In this document: positions 35,872 through 44,575 of the stretch, in pieces
How the letters are laid out: each line of letters starts with the position of its first letter
Numbering within the stretch: position 1 is the first letter of the stretch
Source: Treponema sp.
GTDB lineage: Bacteria; Spirochaetota; Spirochaetia; Treponematales; Treponemataceae
Reading direction: 5' to 3'
Length of the DNA: 64,000 bases
Assembly (NCBI GenBank): GCA_014804005.1
Contig: JAAVAP010000018.1
Location: 1 to 64,000, forward strand
Notes under the pieces: generated by a model
Told to the model about the DNA's origin: nothing
What the model saw: the letters and a program-made list of their open reading frames with translations, nothing else
Databases searched by the model: none
Program-made: the position numbers and the translations under genes

Positions 35872-37166
35872 TGGAATTCAAAAAAGGCGAACGGATAAAA
35901 CTTGAAGGCGGAAAAGTTGCTGTGGTAAAAGAAAAACTCGGCGAAGGCGGACAAGGCATTGTCTACAAAGTGGAAGCCGACGGAAAGCTGTATGCGTTGA
36001 AATGGTATACGTGCCGATTCAAGAATCCGAAAAAATTCCGCAGCAATTTGAAATCAAATATTGATTGCGGTGCGCCCGACGAAAAATTCCTGTGGCCGAA
36101 ATTCCTTACGGAAGAGAGGGACGGCTCGTTCGGATATGTGATGGACTTGCGGCCGAAAGAATTTTCTGATTTCTCCGACATCCTGAACAATAAAATCAAA
36201 TTCGCTTCAACCGAAAAAAGTATCCTTGCCGCGCTCAACATTACGAACGCATTTCGCGAACTGCACCGAAAAGGCTTGAGTTACCAAGATTTGAACGATG
36301 GGAATTTTTTTGTGAACGTCAAAAACGGCGAAGTCTTGATTTGCGACAACGATAATGTTACTCCGGGCGGAATGAAAAATCCTGGTAATGTCGGCGGAAA
36401 GCCCGGCTATATGGCGCCCGAAGTTTTCCGGGGCGCTGCGTTTCCCGGCGTTCTGACGGACAACTATTCGCTCGCCGTGATTTTGTTCAAACTGTTCTGC
36501 CGGCACGATCCGATGATGGGCGATACGTTCGTGAAAAGTGTCTGCATTACGGAGCGGCGCGAAATGGAATTGTACGGCACGAATCCCGTTTTTATTTTCA
36601 ACCCGAACGATGATTCGAATCGTCCTGTTCCGGGAGTCCATCCGAATCCGCTCAAACTGTGGCCGAGGCTTCCGCAGTATATCCGCGACGCTTTTGTAAC
36701 GTCGTTTGTTGACGGTATCGAAAATCGCAACGAGCGTCTGCCCGACAACGAATGGCAGAAAAAGTTGGTGCGCTTTCTTGACGAAATGATGCTCTGCCCG
36801 ATTTGTGGAAGCGAGCACATGATTTACAAATTTGAAAAAGGCAAGGAAATGAAATTTGGCTGCGGACATAGTTTCAGCTATCCTCGTACTTTGAAAAGCA
36901 AGGGGTATGAAATCGCGCTGTTCCCCGGACAAAAAATCCGCGCCTGCCATATTGTGGAAAAAAGCGATGACTTTCAAAAAATCGAAGGCGAAGTGATTAT
37001 GAACAAAAACAATCCCACGTTGTGGGGGATAAAAAATCTGGGCGATGTCGTGTGGACGTTCATTGCGGGCGGCGAGGCAAAAACCGTCGGGAAGAATTCG
37101 GTCCTACCGATTGCGACCGACATGGAAATACATTTCAACGGCGTGGATGCCAAGATTGTGTTGTAA
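35871..37166 (+). CDS. atypical Ser/Thr protein kinase with C-terminal zinc ribbon (TerY-P triad type)
   Basis: A 431-residue protein. Kinase fold about 1-290: glycine loop KLGEGGQGIVYKV, lysine in LYALKWY, catalytic loop YQDLNDGNFF in place of HRDLKxxN, and a metal site CDNDN in place of DFG, then GYMAPEVF. The D and N that matter for catalysis are kept. A zinc ribbon (CPICGSEHM then FGCGHSF, about 300-335) and a small beta-rich C-terminal domain (NPTLWGIKNLGDVVWTF to the end) follow. These variant motifs are typical of kinases coupled to TerY and PP2C. It starts inside the previous stop codon (TGATG), with GGAGA upstream. Confidence 0.88.
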   Translation: MEFKKGERIKLEGGKVAVVKEKLGEGGQGIVYKVEADGKLYALKWYTCRFKNPKKFRSNLKSNIDCGAPDEKFLWPKFLTEERDGSFGYVMDLRPKEFSDFSDILNNKIKFASTEKSILAALNITNAFRELHRKGLSYQDLNDGNFFVNVKNGEVLICDNDNVTPGGMKNPGNVGGKPGYMAPEVFRGAAFPGVLTDNYSLAVILFKLFCRHDPMMGDTFVKSVCITERREMELYGTNPVFIFNPNDDSNRPVPGVHPNPLKLWPRLPQYIRDAFVTSFVDGIENRNERLPDNEWQKKLVRFLDEMMLCPICGSEHMIYKFEKGKEMKFGCGHSFSYPRTLKSKGYEIALFPGQKIRACHIVEKSDDFQKIEGEVIMNKNNPTLWGIKNLGDVVWTFIAGGEAKTVGKNSVLPIATDMEIHFNGVDAKIVL

Positions 37167-37190
37167 AAATAAAATCATGGAGGCAAAAAA

Positions 37191-37916
37191 ATGGGAATGT
37201 TCGATGATGTGGAAGGAATTGTAAAAAGGCAGATGGTCTTGTTTTTTATCGTTGACTGTTCGGGCAGTATGATGGGAACAAAAATTACTGCAGTGAATCA
37301 GGCGGTGCGGGATGTCCTGCCCGAATTGCAGGATGCGGGCGGAAGCGACGTGGATTTGAAAGTCGCGTGCCTGAAATTTTCTACGGGCTGCGAATGGATG
37401 TACCCGACGCCCATTGCGAGCGAAAAATTTTCATGGCAGGAACTTCAGGCGGACGGCGTTACGGATTTCGGAATGGCTTGCGAAGAGCTTTCCAAAAAGC
37501 TTTCCCGCAACGAATTTTTGAACGCGCCTTCTGCAAGCGTCGCGCCCGCACTTTTTTTGATGAGCGACGGCGAGCCGACGGACGACTACAAATCCGGGCT
37601 TGAAAAACTGCACGGGAACAATTGGTTCAAGAACGCAATCAAAGTCGCCGTGGCAATCGGAGACGACGCGAACAAAGAGGTGCTCAAAGAATTCACGGGG
37701 AACATTGAGGCGGTGATTACGGTTCACACGCCGGAAGCCTTGAAAAAATGGATTCGTGCGGTTTCCGTGACAAGCTCGAAAATCGGAAGCCGCAGCCAGC
37801 CGATGAGCGACGGGCAGGTTCAGACAAAGCAGGATGCCGTCGTGAAAGAAATCAAGGAAATCCAGCAGAGCGAAGCCGACTTGAACACGACATCCACAAG
37901 CGGCGACGACTGGTAG
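37191..37916 (+). CDS. terY: TerY-like von Willebrand factor A domain protein
   Basis: A 241-residue protein with one vWA domain (about 10-190). The metal-site residues are complete: DCSGSM (DxSxS), Thr in DGVTDFG, and Asp in MSDGEPTDD. Length and the TMMGTKITAVNQAV-type helix match TerY from tellurium-resistance-linked clusters. The C-terminal zinc ribbon usual for longer TerY forms is absent and is instead encoded at 35455. The last 50 residues are charged and disordered. GGAGG precedes the ATG. It is expected to be a scaffold or substrate for the kinase and phosphatase. Confidence 0.87.
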   Translation: MGMFDDVEGIVKRQMVLFFIVDCSGSMMGTKITAVNQAVRDVLPELQDAGGSDVDLKVACLKFSTGCEWMYPTPIASEKFSWQELQADGVTDFGMACEELSKKLSRNEFLNAPSASVAPALFLMSDGEPTDDYKSGLEKLHGNNWFKNAIKVAVAIGDDANKEVLKEFTGNIEAVITVHTPEALKKWIRAVSVTSSKIGSRSQPMSDGQVQTKQDAVVKEIKEIQQSEADLNTTSTSGDDW

Positions 37917-38029
37917 AAATTGAAATCGGCGCAACACGAGCGTCGGTTTTGAATATAAAAATCGGTCGGTATGACTGATTGTTTCTTGAAGGTGCGATGT
38001 TGCATTTTTGGGAAAATTATTTTGGAAGT

Positions 38030-38047
38030 CCAGGCGGATTTGCTTGG
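38030..38047 (+). promoter_or_regulatory. leader hairpin before membrane ankyrin gene
   Basis: CCAGGC (38030-38035), loop GGATTT, GCTTGG (38042-38047), with one G-U pair. It ends 13 bases before the ATG, next to the AAGGAA ribosome-binding site. The same hairpin with compensating changes occurs before the next ankyrin gene. Confidence 0.6.
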
Positions 38048-38060
38048 CAAGGAATTTTTT

Positions 38061-39203
38061 ATGAATGCTTTATTGGTGATTGGTATTGTTGTTGCGATTA
38101 TTCTTATTGTTGCTATAGTCAAAATTGTAAAAGCAATTATGGAAAAAAGATGGCAAGAAGAGGAGATTCAAAGAGATAGCGATTTATTAGACGCTGTAAA
38201 AAGAGGTGACGGGGAAACTGTCCAAAGATTGGTTGAAGAAGGAGCGGATATCTATCATGAACATGGAGCAATCCTTCTAGAAAATGCCATTAAGAATTGT
38301 GACAAAGGGATAATTTCATTTTTGCTAGACAAGGGCGTAGATGTAAATTTTGTTTATGAAGGAAGAGTGCCGTTGGCTTGCGCAAACGATGAAGAAATAA
38401 TTGCTCTTTTGAAAAGTCGTGGTGCAAAAACAAAGGCAGAGTTAGATGAAGCAAAAAGCGAACGCGAACGAGAAGCAAAGGAAATGCGAGAAGCTGCCAA
38501 AAAAGACAAGGAAGCATGGGAAGCTCGACAAAGAGAAGAGGCTGTGAGAAGAGAAGAACAAGAGCGAGAGGCTAGAGAAAAAGAAGAAGCCGCCAAAAAA
38601 GAACGCCTTCTTTTTATACATGCTTGTTCATCCGGAGATATTAATGTAGTAAAGAATTTTATACAAAATGGTTTTGATTTAGAAGCAAGGTATGAAAAAG
38701 GACGAACGGCACTAATGATAGTGATAAACTCTTTTAGTGATTCACTTGAAAAATATAATGATATTGCGAAATTATTGATACAATCTGGAGCTGAAATAGA
38801 TGCAAGGGATGACGATGGATTTACCGCATTGATGCATTCTGCAATGCAATTTCCTTATCATATGCCATTATTGATAGAAAGTGGTGCAGATGTAAATGCA
38901 AGATCTAACAAAAGTTTTACAGTCTTGATGTATGCTTGTGTCAATTCTGCGAAGATTGCAAAACCTGTTGAATTTTTAATAAGTAAAGGAGCAGATGTAA
39001 ATGCAAAAGAGAATTCTAACGGCGAAACTGCATTGATGTTTGCAACAGCTGCTGGAAATATTGAGGCTGTGGTGACATTGATAGAAAATGGTGCAGACGT
39101 GAACGCAAGAGCTCGCAATGGTGCTACAGCATTGTCTTCCGCAATATCAAGTGGATATACAGAAATAAAAAATATTTTAATAAACAGCGGAGCATATCGT
39201 TAA
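38061..39203 (+). CDS. membrane-anchored ankyrin-repeat protein
   Basis: A 380-residue protein. One N-terminal membrane helix (about 3-27, ALLVIGIVVAIILIVAIV) is followed by charged residues, two to three ankyrin repeats (40-115), and a highly charged helical stretch (about 125-180, EAKEMREAAKKDKEAWEAR type) that should form a coiled coil. Five or so further ankyrin repeats (180-380, SGADVNARSNKSFTVLMYA) complete it. The ankyrin parts face the cytoplasm. The start at 38061 is set by AAGGAA and the conserved leader hairpin. Codon use (many ATA, TTA, AGA) is more AT-rich than in the kinase gene. Confidence 0.85.
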   Translation: MNALLVIGIVVAIILIVAIVKIVKAIMEKRWQEEEIQRDSDLLDAVKRGDGETVQRLVEEGADIYHEHGAILLENAIKNCDKGIISFLLDKGVDVNFVYEGRVPLACANDEEIIALLKSRGAKTKAELDEAKSEREREAKEMREAAKKDKEAWEARQREEAVRREEQEREAREKEEAAKKERLLFIHACSSGDINVVKNFIQNGFDLEARYEKGRTALMIVINSFSDSLEKYNDIAKLLIQSGAEIDARDDDGFTALMHSAMQFPYHMPLLIESGADVNARSNKSFTVLMYACVNSAKIAKPVEFLISKGADVNAKENSNGETALMFATAAGNIEAVVTLIENGADVNARARNGATALSSAISSGYTEIKNILINSGAYR

Positions 39204-39264
39204 ATATAATAAATATTGCCGCTTTATTGAAATGAAGGTTTTTTAGAAAATCTATTTTAAAAGT

Positions 39265-39282
39265 CCAAACAATTTTGTTTGG
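39265..39282 (+). promoter_or_regulatory. leader hairpin before small ankyrin gene
   Basis: CCAAAC (39265-39270), loop AATTTT, GTTTGG (39277-39282), ending 13 bases before the ATG, exactly as at 38030-38047. The flanking AAGTCCA and GGCAAGGA words are shared, so the leader was duplicated together with, or ahead of, the gene. Confidence 0.6.
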
Positions 39283-39295
39283 CAAGGAGTTTTTT

Positions 39296-39601
39296 ATGGA
39301 AATGCAAGATATGTTGAACAATGATTTGCTTGCTGCGATTAACTATCATGACAAAGAGAGGGCAGCATCCGTGATTTCGCAGGGTGCTGATGTCAATGCT
39401 TCTAATGTTCCTGGTTTTCCAGGATATACGCCTTTGCTATGTGCTATTGATGGTGGTGATATAGAAATGGTGCGATTTTTGCTGAGGAATGGCGCAGACG
39501 CTCACCAACAAACTTATATAGGTGGAGTATATATTACTGCGTTTAAATATGCCAGAGGACTTGGAAAGGAAGATATGGCAGACCTTTTGCAATACGCATA
39601 A
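39296..39601 (+). CDS. small ankyrin-repeat protein
   Basis: A 101-residue cytoplasmic protein of about three ankyrin repeats (ASVISQGADVNASNVPGFPGYTPLLCAID, then DIEMVRFLLRNGADAH). The start at 39296 follows AAGGAG (39284-39289). It is followed 13 bp later by another ankyrin gene. It probably offers a protein-binding surface; no partner is known. Confidence 0.8.
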   Translation: MEMQDMLNNDLLAAINYHDKERAASVISQGADVNASNVPGFPGYTPLLCAIDGGDIEMVRFLLRNGADAHQQTYIGGVYITAFKYARGLGKEDMADLLQYA

Positions 39602-39614
39602 TTAGGAGAACAAA

Positions 39615-40115
39615 ATGACACAAGAAGAAATTGAAGAGCTTTCGTTCAAATGGACGGGTGTGCGTTCCGCTAGAAATGTGGACGCAGATACATTTGTTGA
39701 AGCATGCGAACGTGGCGACATTGACTTTGTTCGTGAGGCTTTGAAAAATAACAAATCTTTGGCAAATGCAAGTAAAAATGGTAATTTTACTGCCTTAATA
39801 CGGGCATCCCAAAATGGGCATACTGATGTGGCTAAACTTCTCATAGACAACGGTGCAAATGTAAATGCCATGGATGAAAATGGAGGCACGCCATTGACAT
39901 GGACAGTCGGCGATCTTAATGATTATCCAGATATGGTTGAACTATTGTTGGAATCGGGCGCGTATGTAAATCGTACGACAGAACGCAATAGCTATACCGC
40001 TTTGGATTTAGCACAAATCGGAGGACTTGTAAATTCTATCGCAGTTTTAAAAAGTTGGGGCGGAGTGAATTCTGGACAACCTATATTTGCTCGCAACAGG
40101 GGCAATCGCTTATAA
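39615..40115 (+). CDS. ankyrin-repeat protein
   Basis: A 166-residue protein with four ankyrin repeats (about 30-150; GNFTALIRASQNGHTDVAKLLIDNGANVNAMDENGGTPLTW). It has no signal peptide or membrane helix. AGGAGAA lies about seven bases before the ATG. The N-terminal 25 residues (MTQEEIEELSFKWTGVRSAR) are outside the repeats and unassigned. Confidence 0.83.
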   Translation: MTQEEIEELSFKWTGVRSARNVDADTFVEACERGDIDFVREALKNNKSLANASKNGNFTALIRASQNGHTDVAKLLIDNGANVNAMDENGGTPLTWTVGDLNDYPDMVELLLESGAYVNRTTERNSYTALDLAQIGGLVNSIAVLKSWGGVNSGQPIFARNRGNRL

Positions 40116-40179
40116 AAATTATTTTGGTAAAAAACGTGTGTTTCACGTTTAAATAAATTTATTGCTGTGGAGGCAAAAT

Positions 40180-40422
40180 ATGAGACATGATATTGTTGAT
40201 GGTTATGGAAACATTGTTGGTTGCTATGAAGGCAACACAATAATGACCACCTATGGAAGCCCTGTGGGAAGTTACGACCCTACAGACAAAATAATTTTGG
40301 ACAATTATCGAAACATTGTAGGCTATTATGACTATTATGGCAATGTTGTTGATAGAAATAGAAATATTGTGTGTTCCTATGACGGCAATCCAGTTATAGC
40401 AGCTGCAAAATTGCTTTTGTAG
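40180..40422 (+). CDS. small repeat protein, possibly beta-flower type
   Basis: An 80-residue protein made of four or five short repeats around a YGNIVG or YRNIVGYYD core (for example DGYGNIVGCYEGNT, DNYRNIVGYYDYYGNVV, RNRNIVCSYDGN). The pattern resembles small beta-flower proteins built from Y-D-x-x-G-x-x-V-G units; that assignment is inference from the repeat pattern. The start at 40180 is set by GGAGG (40169-40173). Its position between ankyrin genes and the phosphatase suggests it belongs to the same system. Confidence 0.65.
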   Translation: MRHDIVDGYGNIVGCYEGNTIMTTYGSPVGSYDPTDKIILDNYRNIVGYYDYYGNVVDRNRNIVCSYDGNPVIAAAKLLL

Positions 40423-40445
40423 CAGATTGTTTTTTGCTTTCCAAA

Positions 40446-41363
40446 ATGATTGAATGTATAAAGGCAGTCGCACAAGGATTCTCTCACAAGGCGCAGGGCA
40501 AGCCGTGCCAGGATTTTGCCGGCATTGTGCGGAAGAAAGGCTTTGCGATACTTTCTGTCGCGGACGGGCACGGCGGCGAACGCTACTTTCGAAGCGAAAC
40601 CGGGTCTCGGATTGCGGTGGAAGTTGCGGAAGCTGAATTCCAAAAACTTCTGGTTGATATTTCGAAGTGGCAATGGCTGGACGAAAAAATCAATTGGGAG
40701 CAGACGATAAAGGCGCTCGAAAGCAACATCGTGAAAGAATGGCAAAACAAAGTCGAAGCAGATTTTGAAAATCGCCCGCTTTCCGAAGAAGAGAGAAACC
40801 TTGCGGAAAAACTCGGCATTAACTTTGCCGCTTTGCAGGGAGAAGATCCCGAGCGCGAAAAAATCTGCGGCGTGCAATTTCGGAATTCGGAAATTCTCCG
40901 GTGCTACGGAAGCACGTTGCTTTCTGCTTTGTACATTCCGGCATTGGGCTTTCCTTTGTCGAAAAAATCGCTTTGGATTGCGATTCAAATCGGGGACGGA
41001 CTGACTTTCGCGCTTGACGAAAACGGCGGCGATTTTTTGCCGATTCCCGAGGACAAGAATTTGGGATTCGGACTGACGACGAGCCTTTGTTCGTCAGACG
41101 CGGCGGAACATTTCCGCCATTCGTTCGGCTTCTCAAAATTGAAAGCGATTGTCGTCTGTTCGGACGGCGTGGCGGATTCTTTTGCGAAAGAAAAATTCGG
41201 CGGCTTTGTGAAAGACATTTTGAACAACGTCAATGAGCAGGGCGGCGAAACGGTGCAAAAAGAACTGCAAGCATATTTTCCAAAATTGAGCGAGCAAGGT
41301 TCCGGCGACGATTTGAGTTTTGCCGGAATTTTTGAAGTGAGGAGAAAGGAGGAAAAAAATTAA
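40446..41363 (+). CDS. PP2C-type protein phosphatase
   Basis: A 305-residue metal-dependent Ser/Thr phosphatase. The PP2C motifs are present in order: CQDFAGI (motif 1 Asp), VADGHGGERYF (motif 2), SDGVADSF (motif 8) and GSGDDLSFAGIFEV (motif 11). An insert of about 70 residues lies between motifs 2 and 8. It has no membrane helix. It should reverse the kinase encoded at 35871, completing a kinase-vWA-phosphatase triad. The ATG lacks a ribosome-binding site and may be translated by coupling. Its stop overlaps the next start (TAATG). Confidence 0.9.
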   Translation: MIECIKAVAQGFSHKAQGKPCQDFAGIVRKKGFAILSVADGHGGERYFRSETGSRIAVEVAEAEFQKLLVDISKWQWLDEKINWEQTIKALESNIVKEWQNKVEADFENRPLSEEERNLAEKLGINFAALQGEDPEREKICGVQFRNSEILRCYGSTLLSALYIPALGFPLSKKSLWIAIQIGDGLTFALDENGGDFLPIPEDKNLGFGLTTSLCSSDAAEHFRHSFGFSKLKAIVVCSDGVADSFAKEKFGGFVKDILNNVNEQGGETVQKELQAYFPKLSEQGSGDDLSFAGIFEVRRKEEKN

Positions 41364-44300
41364 TGAAAGTTTTTTTGGGAATTATAATTTTGATTATTGT
41401 TTTGAGTATTTTATGCACAAAATTTGGGGCTAAAATGTTTTGGGCGGTTGCTTTGTCTATTGTTGGAATGTTATGTGGTGCTTGTTTGGCAGCAGGTGGA
41501 CGTGGATTGAACGTGGGTGAAAAAAGTTTTGAACTTTGGTTTTTTGCGCTAGGTGGAGAAATTGTCAGCCTTTATTTAATTGGATATTCCATTGCGGATA
41601 GCAGTATTGATATATATTCAAAATTACCCAAAATAATAAATATCATTGGATCTATAGCTTGGATAATTGGATTGTATTTATTATTTTCAAACAAAGTTGG
41701 CATTGTAAAATTTTGTAGAATGATTCGCTTTTTTGGAATTAAGTTGACTTCATTTTTGGATAAGGAGGACATTGATGAAGTGGTTTGTTTTGCATGTCTT
41801 TTCATATCCCCTTATTTAATTGTGGCAACTCTAGATGTTTTTTATATTTCATTAGATTTAGATAATTCATTGGTAGACTTTTTAGTTGCAATGGTTTTAA
41901 CTGGAATTGCAAAGATATCAGGTTCATTTTTGTTGTATTCAGGTGATTTAGAAAAATTAGGGAACATACACAATGAATTTTACGGAAAATTAATCGCGTA
42001 TATTATAATTGTTTCATTGCTTGTAATATTGTCATTTATAATAATTTTGAAACCTGCTTTTTGTGCTATTGGAAATCTGAAAAAGCAAAGACAACTAAAA
42101 AAAGATGAAAGTCAAAAACAGAAGATAATACAAAAAGAAAGCAAGCGCAAACAAATAAAAGAAAAATATTCATATCGGTTGATTTCAGCCGTGGAAGAAA
42201 ATGATGCGAAAACTGTTGCCGCATTGATAGAAAAAGGCGCGGATGCAAATTATAAAGATTTTTCTGGGAAAGTGCCTTTGCGAATTGCAATGGAGAACAA
42301 CAATAAAAATATGATTTCGCTTTTGCTGGAAAAAGGCGCAAACATTGAATGCGAAGACAATAGAGGATGTACCCCTTTGCAAAACGCGGTGGAAAATGGA
42401 AATGTCGATATGGTTACGTTTCTGCTTGAAAATGGTGCGTTCATAAATTGCAAAGATACATTAGGTCAAACGCCATTGCTTATGGCGTTGAAAAACAACA
42501 ATAAAAACATGATTTCGTTGTTGTTGGAAAAAGGTGCGGCTACTAACGTTTTTGATTCCCATGCTAAAAGCGTGTTGGATTATGCCATTGAAAATGAAGA
42601 TGCGGACTTGGTTTCACTTCTACTGGAAAAAGGCGCAGAAATTGGCGACAGCGATTCCAGTTTGAAAACGGCATTGGACTTTGCAATTAAATATGATAAT
42701 GCAGATTTGCTTTCGCGTTTGGCGGAAAAGGCTGCGCATGGAAATGCCTATTACGAGGACAAGCCGATTTTGTTCTTTGCGATAGAAAACAATTACAAAA
42801 AATTTGTCGAACTGCTTATTGAAAAAGGTGTTCACAAAAAGTCGCGTTATTCTTCTGATGCTCATAAAAATATGACGCCTTTATTTTTTGCCGTCTTATG
42901 GCGAAAAAAAGATATAGTTTTGCTTTTGCTCAAAAATAAGGTAAATATAGACGACGGAGTGAAGTCTGAAAATCAGTACTATTCGCCATTATATGAGGCT
43001 GTGTTAAATAATGACAAAGAAATGGCTTCCATTCTTATAGATAACGGTGCAAACCTCAATTATGATAATGGGATAGGAAACACGGCATTGATGTGGACTT
43101 GTCTGATAGAAGATAAAGACATGGCATCGTTCTTAATAGAAAAAGGTGCGGACGTTAATTATCTTGTTTCTTTTACTACAAGTAATGAAGTCAAAACAGA
43201 TTTGATAAAAGAAGGCATAGATAAAAAATATTTAAATTATTTTAAATCAGGTACTGTAACTCCATTGTCGCGAGCTATCGACTCAAATAAGGAATCAATG
43301 GTTTCTTTTTTAATTGAAAATGGCGCAGATGTTAATTTAGCAGTTTCGATAAATAATGAAGAATACTCTTATACCATGTTGCAGAGGGCTATTTACAATG
43401 GAAATAAAAAAATTCTTTCGCTTGTGTTGGATGCTGGCGCAAAAATCAATGATAATTACCAAAACAGAGGAACAGCATTAATAACTGCTGTTGATATCAA
43501 ATTCTATGATCCTGAAATTGTTTCTCTTTTGATAGAAAGAGGAGCGGATGTCAATTTGGAATCGGCTTTAAGTAGTCACACCCCTTTGACACTTGCCGTT
43601 TCACAGGAGAATAAAGATGCTGTTCTACTTTTATTGAAAAGTGGCGCAGACCCAAACAAAAAAAGCATCAAGTTTGGCTCTCCTTTGATGATTGCTTTTC
43701 AAGCGGTTAATAGGGAAATGATTTCTTTGCTTATAAAAAACGGCGCAGATTCTAGCGAAATTTTTCTTATCGCCGCTGCTATGCCGAAGCCTGATGCCGC
43801 GAAATTTTTGTTGGACAATGGAGCAGATATCAATTGTGAGTTGTCTGGACAAACGCCGCTTATTTCGGCCATTTGCTCTAGTACAAAAGAAATGGTTCTG
43901 TTCTTAATTTCAAATGGTGCGGATGTTAATTATGAAACATCGGGAAATGTTTCAGACAAAACAGGCGCAAGAACTTCGTTGGAAACAGCCATTGAAACAG
44001 GTAATGCGGAAATAGTTTCGCTTTTGATTACTTACGGCGCGGACGTAAATCACAAGTGTAAAAACGGAAACACGCCGTTGCTTTTTGCGGCACGTCATCA
44101 AAAAACAGAACTTGTTCCCATTTTAAAAGATGCGGGCGCGGTGTCGAACGCCGCCGGAAAAAGCGCGCAAACGACTGTCGCTGTTGCGACGAAAAGTGCG
44201 AATTCTAATTCGTCTGAGAATCCCGCAGATTTTAATGCGGCGTTGGTTGCACTTTCAAAAATCATTGCGAAAAACGGTGCGGAGATTTTTGCGTCCAAAA

Positions 44301-44569
44301 ACAGCCAAAAATTAAAGGCTCTCGTTTCAGACTTGATTCCGCAGGAAAATGAAATTGCACCAAATTTAAAGCAGGCATTTTCGTGCGATTTTGCACAAAT
44401 CATTTTGGAAGCCACAGACAAAAGCGACGGCAAAAAAGAAAAATCTTTTAAAGATGCCGTCTATACAATCGTTACCGAAGCAGGCCTCGAAAAAGAAATC
44501 GCCGTTTTGATTGTGAAGTTGGTCGCGCTTTCTCTCGACTGGAATTTTGAAAATTTAAATTTGGAGTAA
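41363..44569 (+). CDS. large membrane protein with about 20 ankyrin repeats
   Basis: A 1068-residue protein. Seven or so hydrophobic helices (residues 2-236) are followed by a basic coiled-coil-like stretch (240-270) and about 20 ankyrin repeats (272-930; ISLLLEKGANIECEDNRGCTPLQNAVENG type). A C-terminal helical module (about 950-1068) contains KLKALVSDLIPQENE, then L-x3-F and Y-T-I-V-T-E-A-G-L patterns. The ankyrins and tail face the cytoplasm. The start overlaps the phosphatase stop (TAATG), so the two are translationally coupled. The gene is clearly more AT-rich than the kinase and phosphatase genes, which suggests a different origin. Function unknown; it may tether the phosphosignalling module to the membrane. 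Confidence 0.85.
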   Translation: MKVFLGIIILIIVLSILCTKFGAKMFWAVALSIVGMLCGACLAAGGRGLNVGEKSFELWFFALGGEIVSLYLIGYSIADSSIDIYSKLPKIINIIGSIAWIIGLYLLFSNKVGIVKFCRMIRFFGIKLTSFLDKEDIDEVVCFACLFISPYLIVATLDVFYISLDLDNSLVDFLVAMVLTGIAKISGSFLLYSGDLEKLGNIHNEFYGKLIAYIIIVSLLVILSFIIILKPAFCAIGNLKKQRQLKKDESQKQKIIQKESKRKQIKEKYSYRLISAVEENDAKTVAALIEKGADANYKDFSGKVPLRIAMENNNKNMISLLLEKGANIECEDNRGCTPLQNAVENGNVDMVTFLLENGAFINCKDTLGQTPLLMALKNNNKNMISLLLEKGAATNVFDSHAKSVLDYAIENEDADLVSLLLEKGAEIGDSDSSLKTALDFAIKYDNADLLSRLAEKAAHGNAYYEDKPILFFAIENNYKKFVELLIEKGVHKKSRYSSDAHKNMTPLFFAVLWRKKDIVLLLLKNKVNIDDGVKSENQYYSPLYEAVLNNDKEMASILIDNGANLNYDNGIGNTALMWTCLIEDKDMASFLIEKGADVNYLVSFTTSNEVKTDLIKEGIDKKYLNYFKSGTVTPLSRAIDSNKESMVSFLIENGADVNLAVSINNEEYSYTMLQRAIYNGNKKILSLVLDAGAKINDNYQNRGTALITAVDIKFYDPEIVSLLIERGADVNLESALSSHTPLTLAVSQENKDAVLLLLKSGADPNKKSIKFGSPLMIAFQAVNREMISLLIKNGADSSEIFLIAAAMPKPDAAKFLLDNGADINCELSGQTPLISAICSSTKEMVLFLISNGADVNYETSGNVSDKTGARTSLETAIETGNAEIVSLLITYGADVNHKCKNGNTPLLFAARHQKTELVPILKDAGAVSNAAGKSAQTTVAVATKSANSNSSENPADFNAALVALSKIIAKNGAEIFASKNSQKLKALVSDLIPQENEIAPNLKQAFSCDFAQIILEATDKSDGKKEKSFKDAVYTIVTEAGLEKEIAVLIVKLVALSLDWNFENLNLE

Positions 44570-44575
44570 CCAAAA

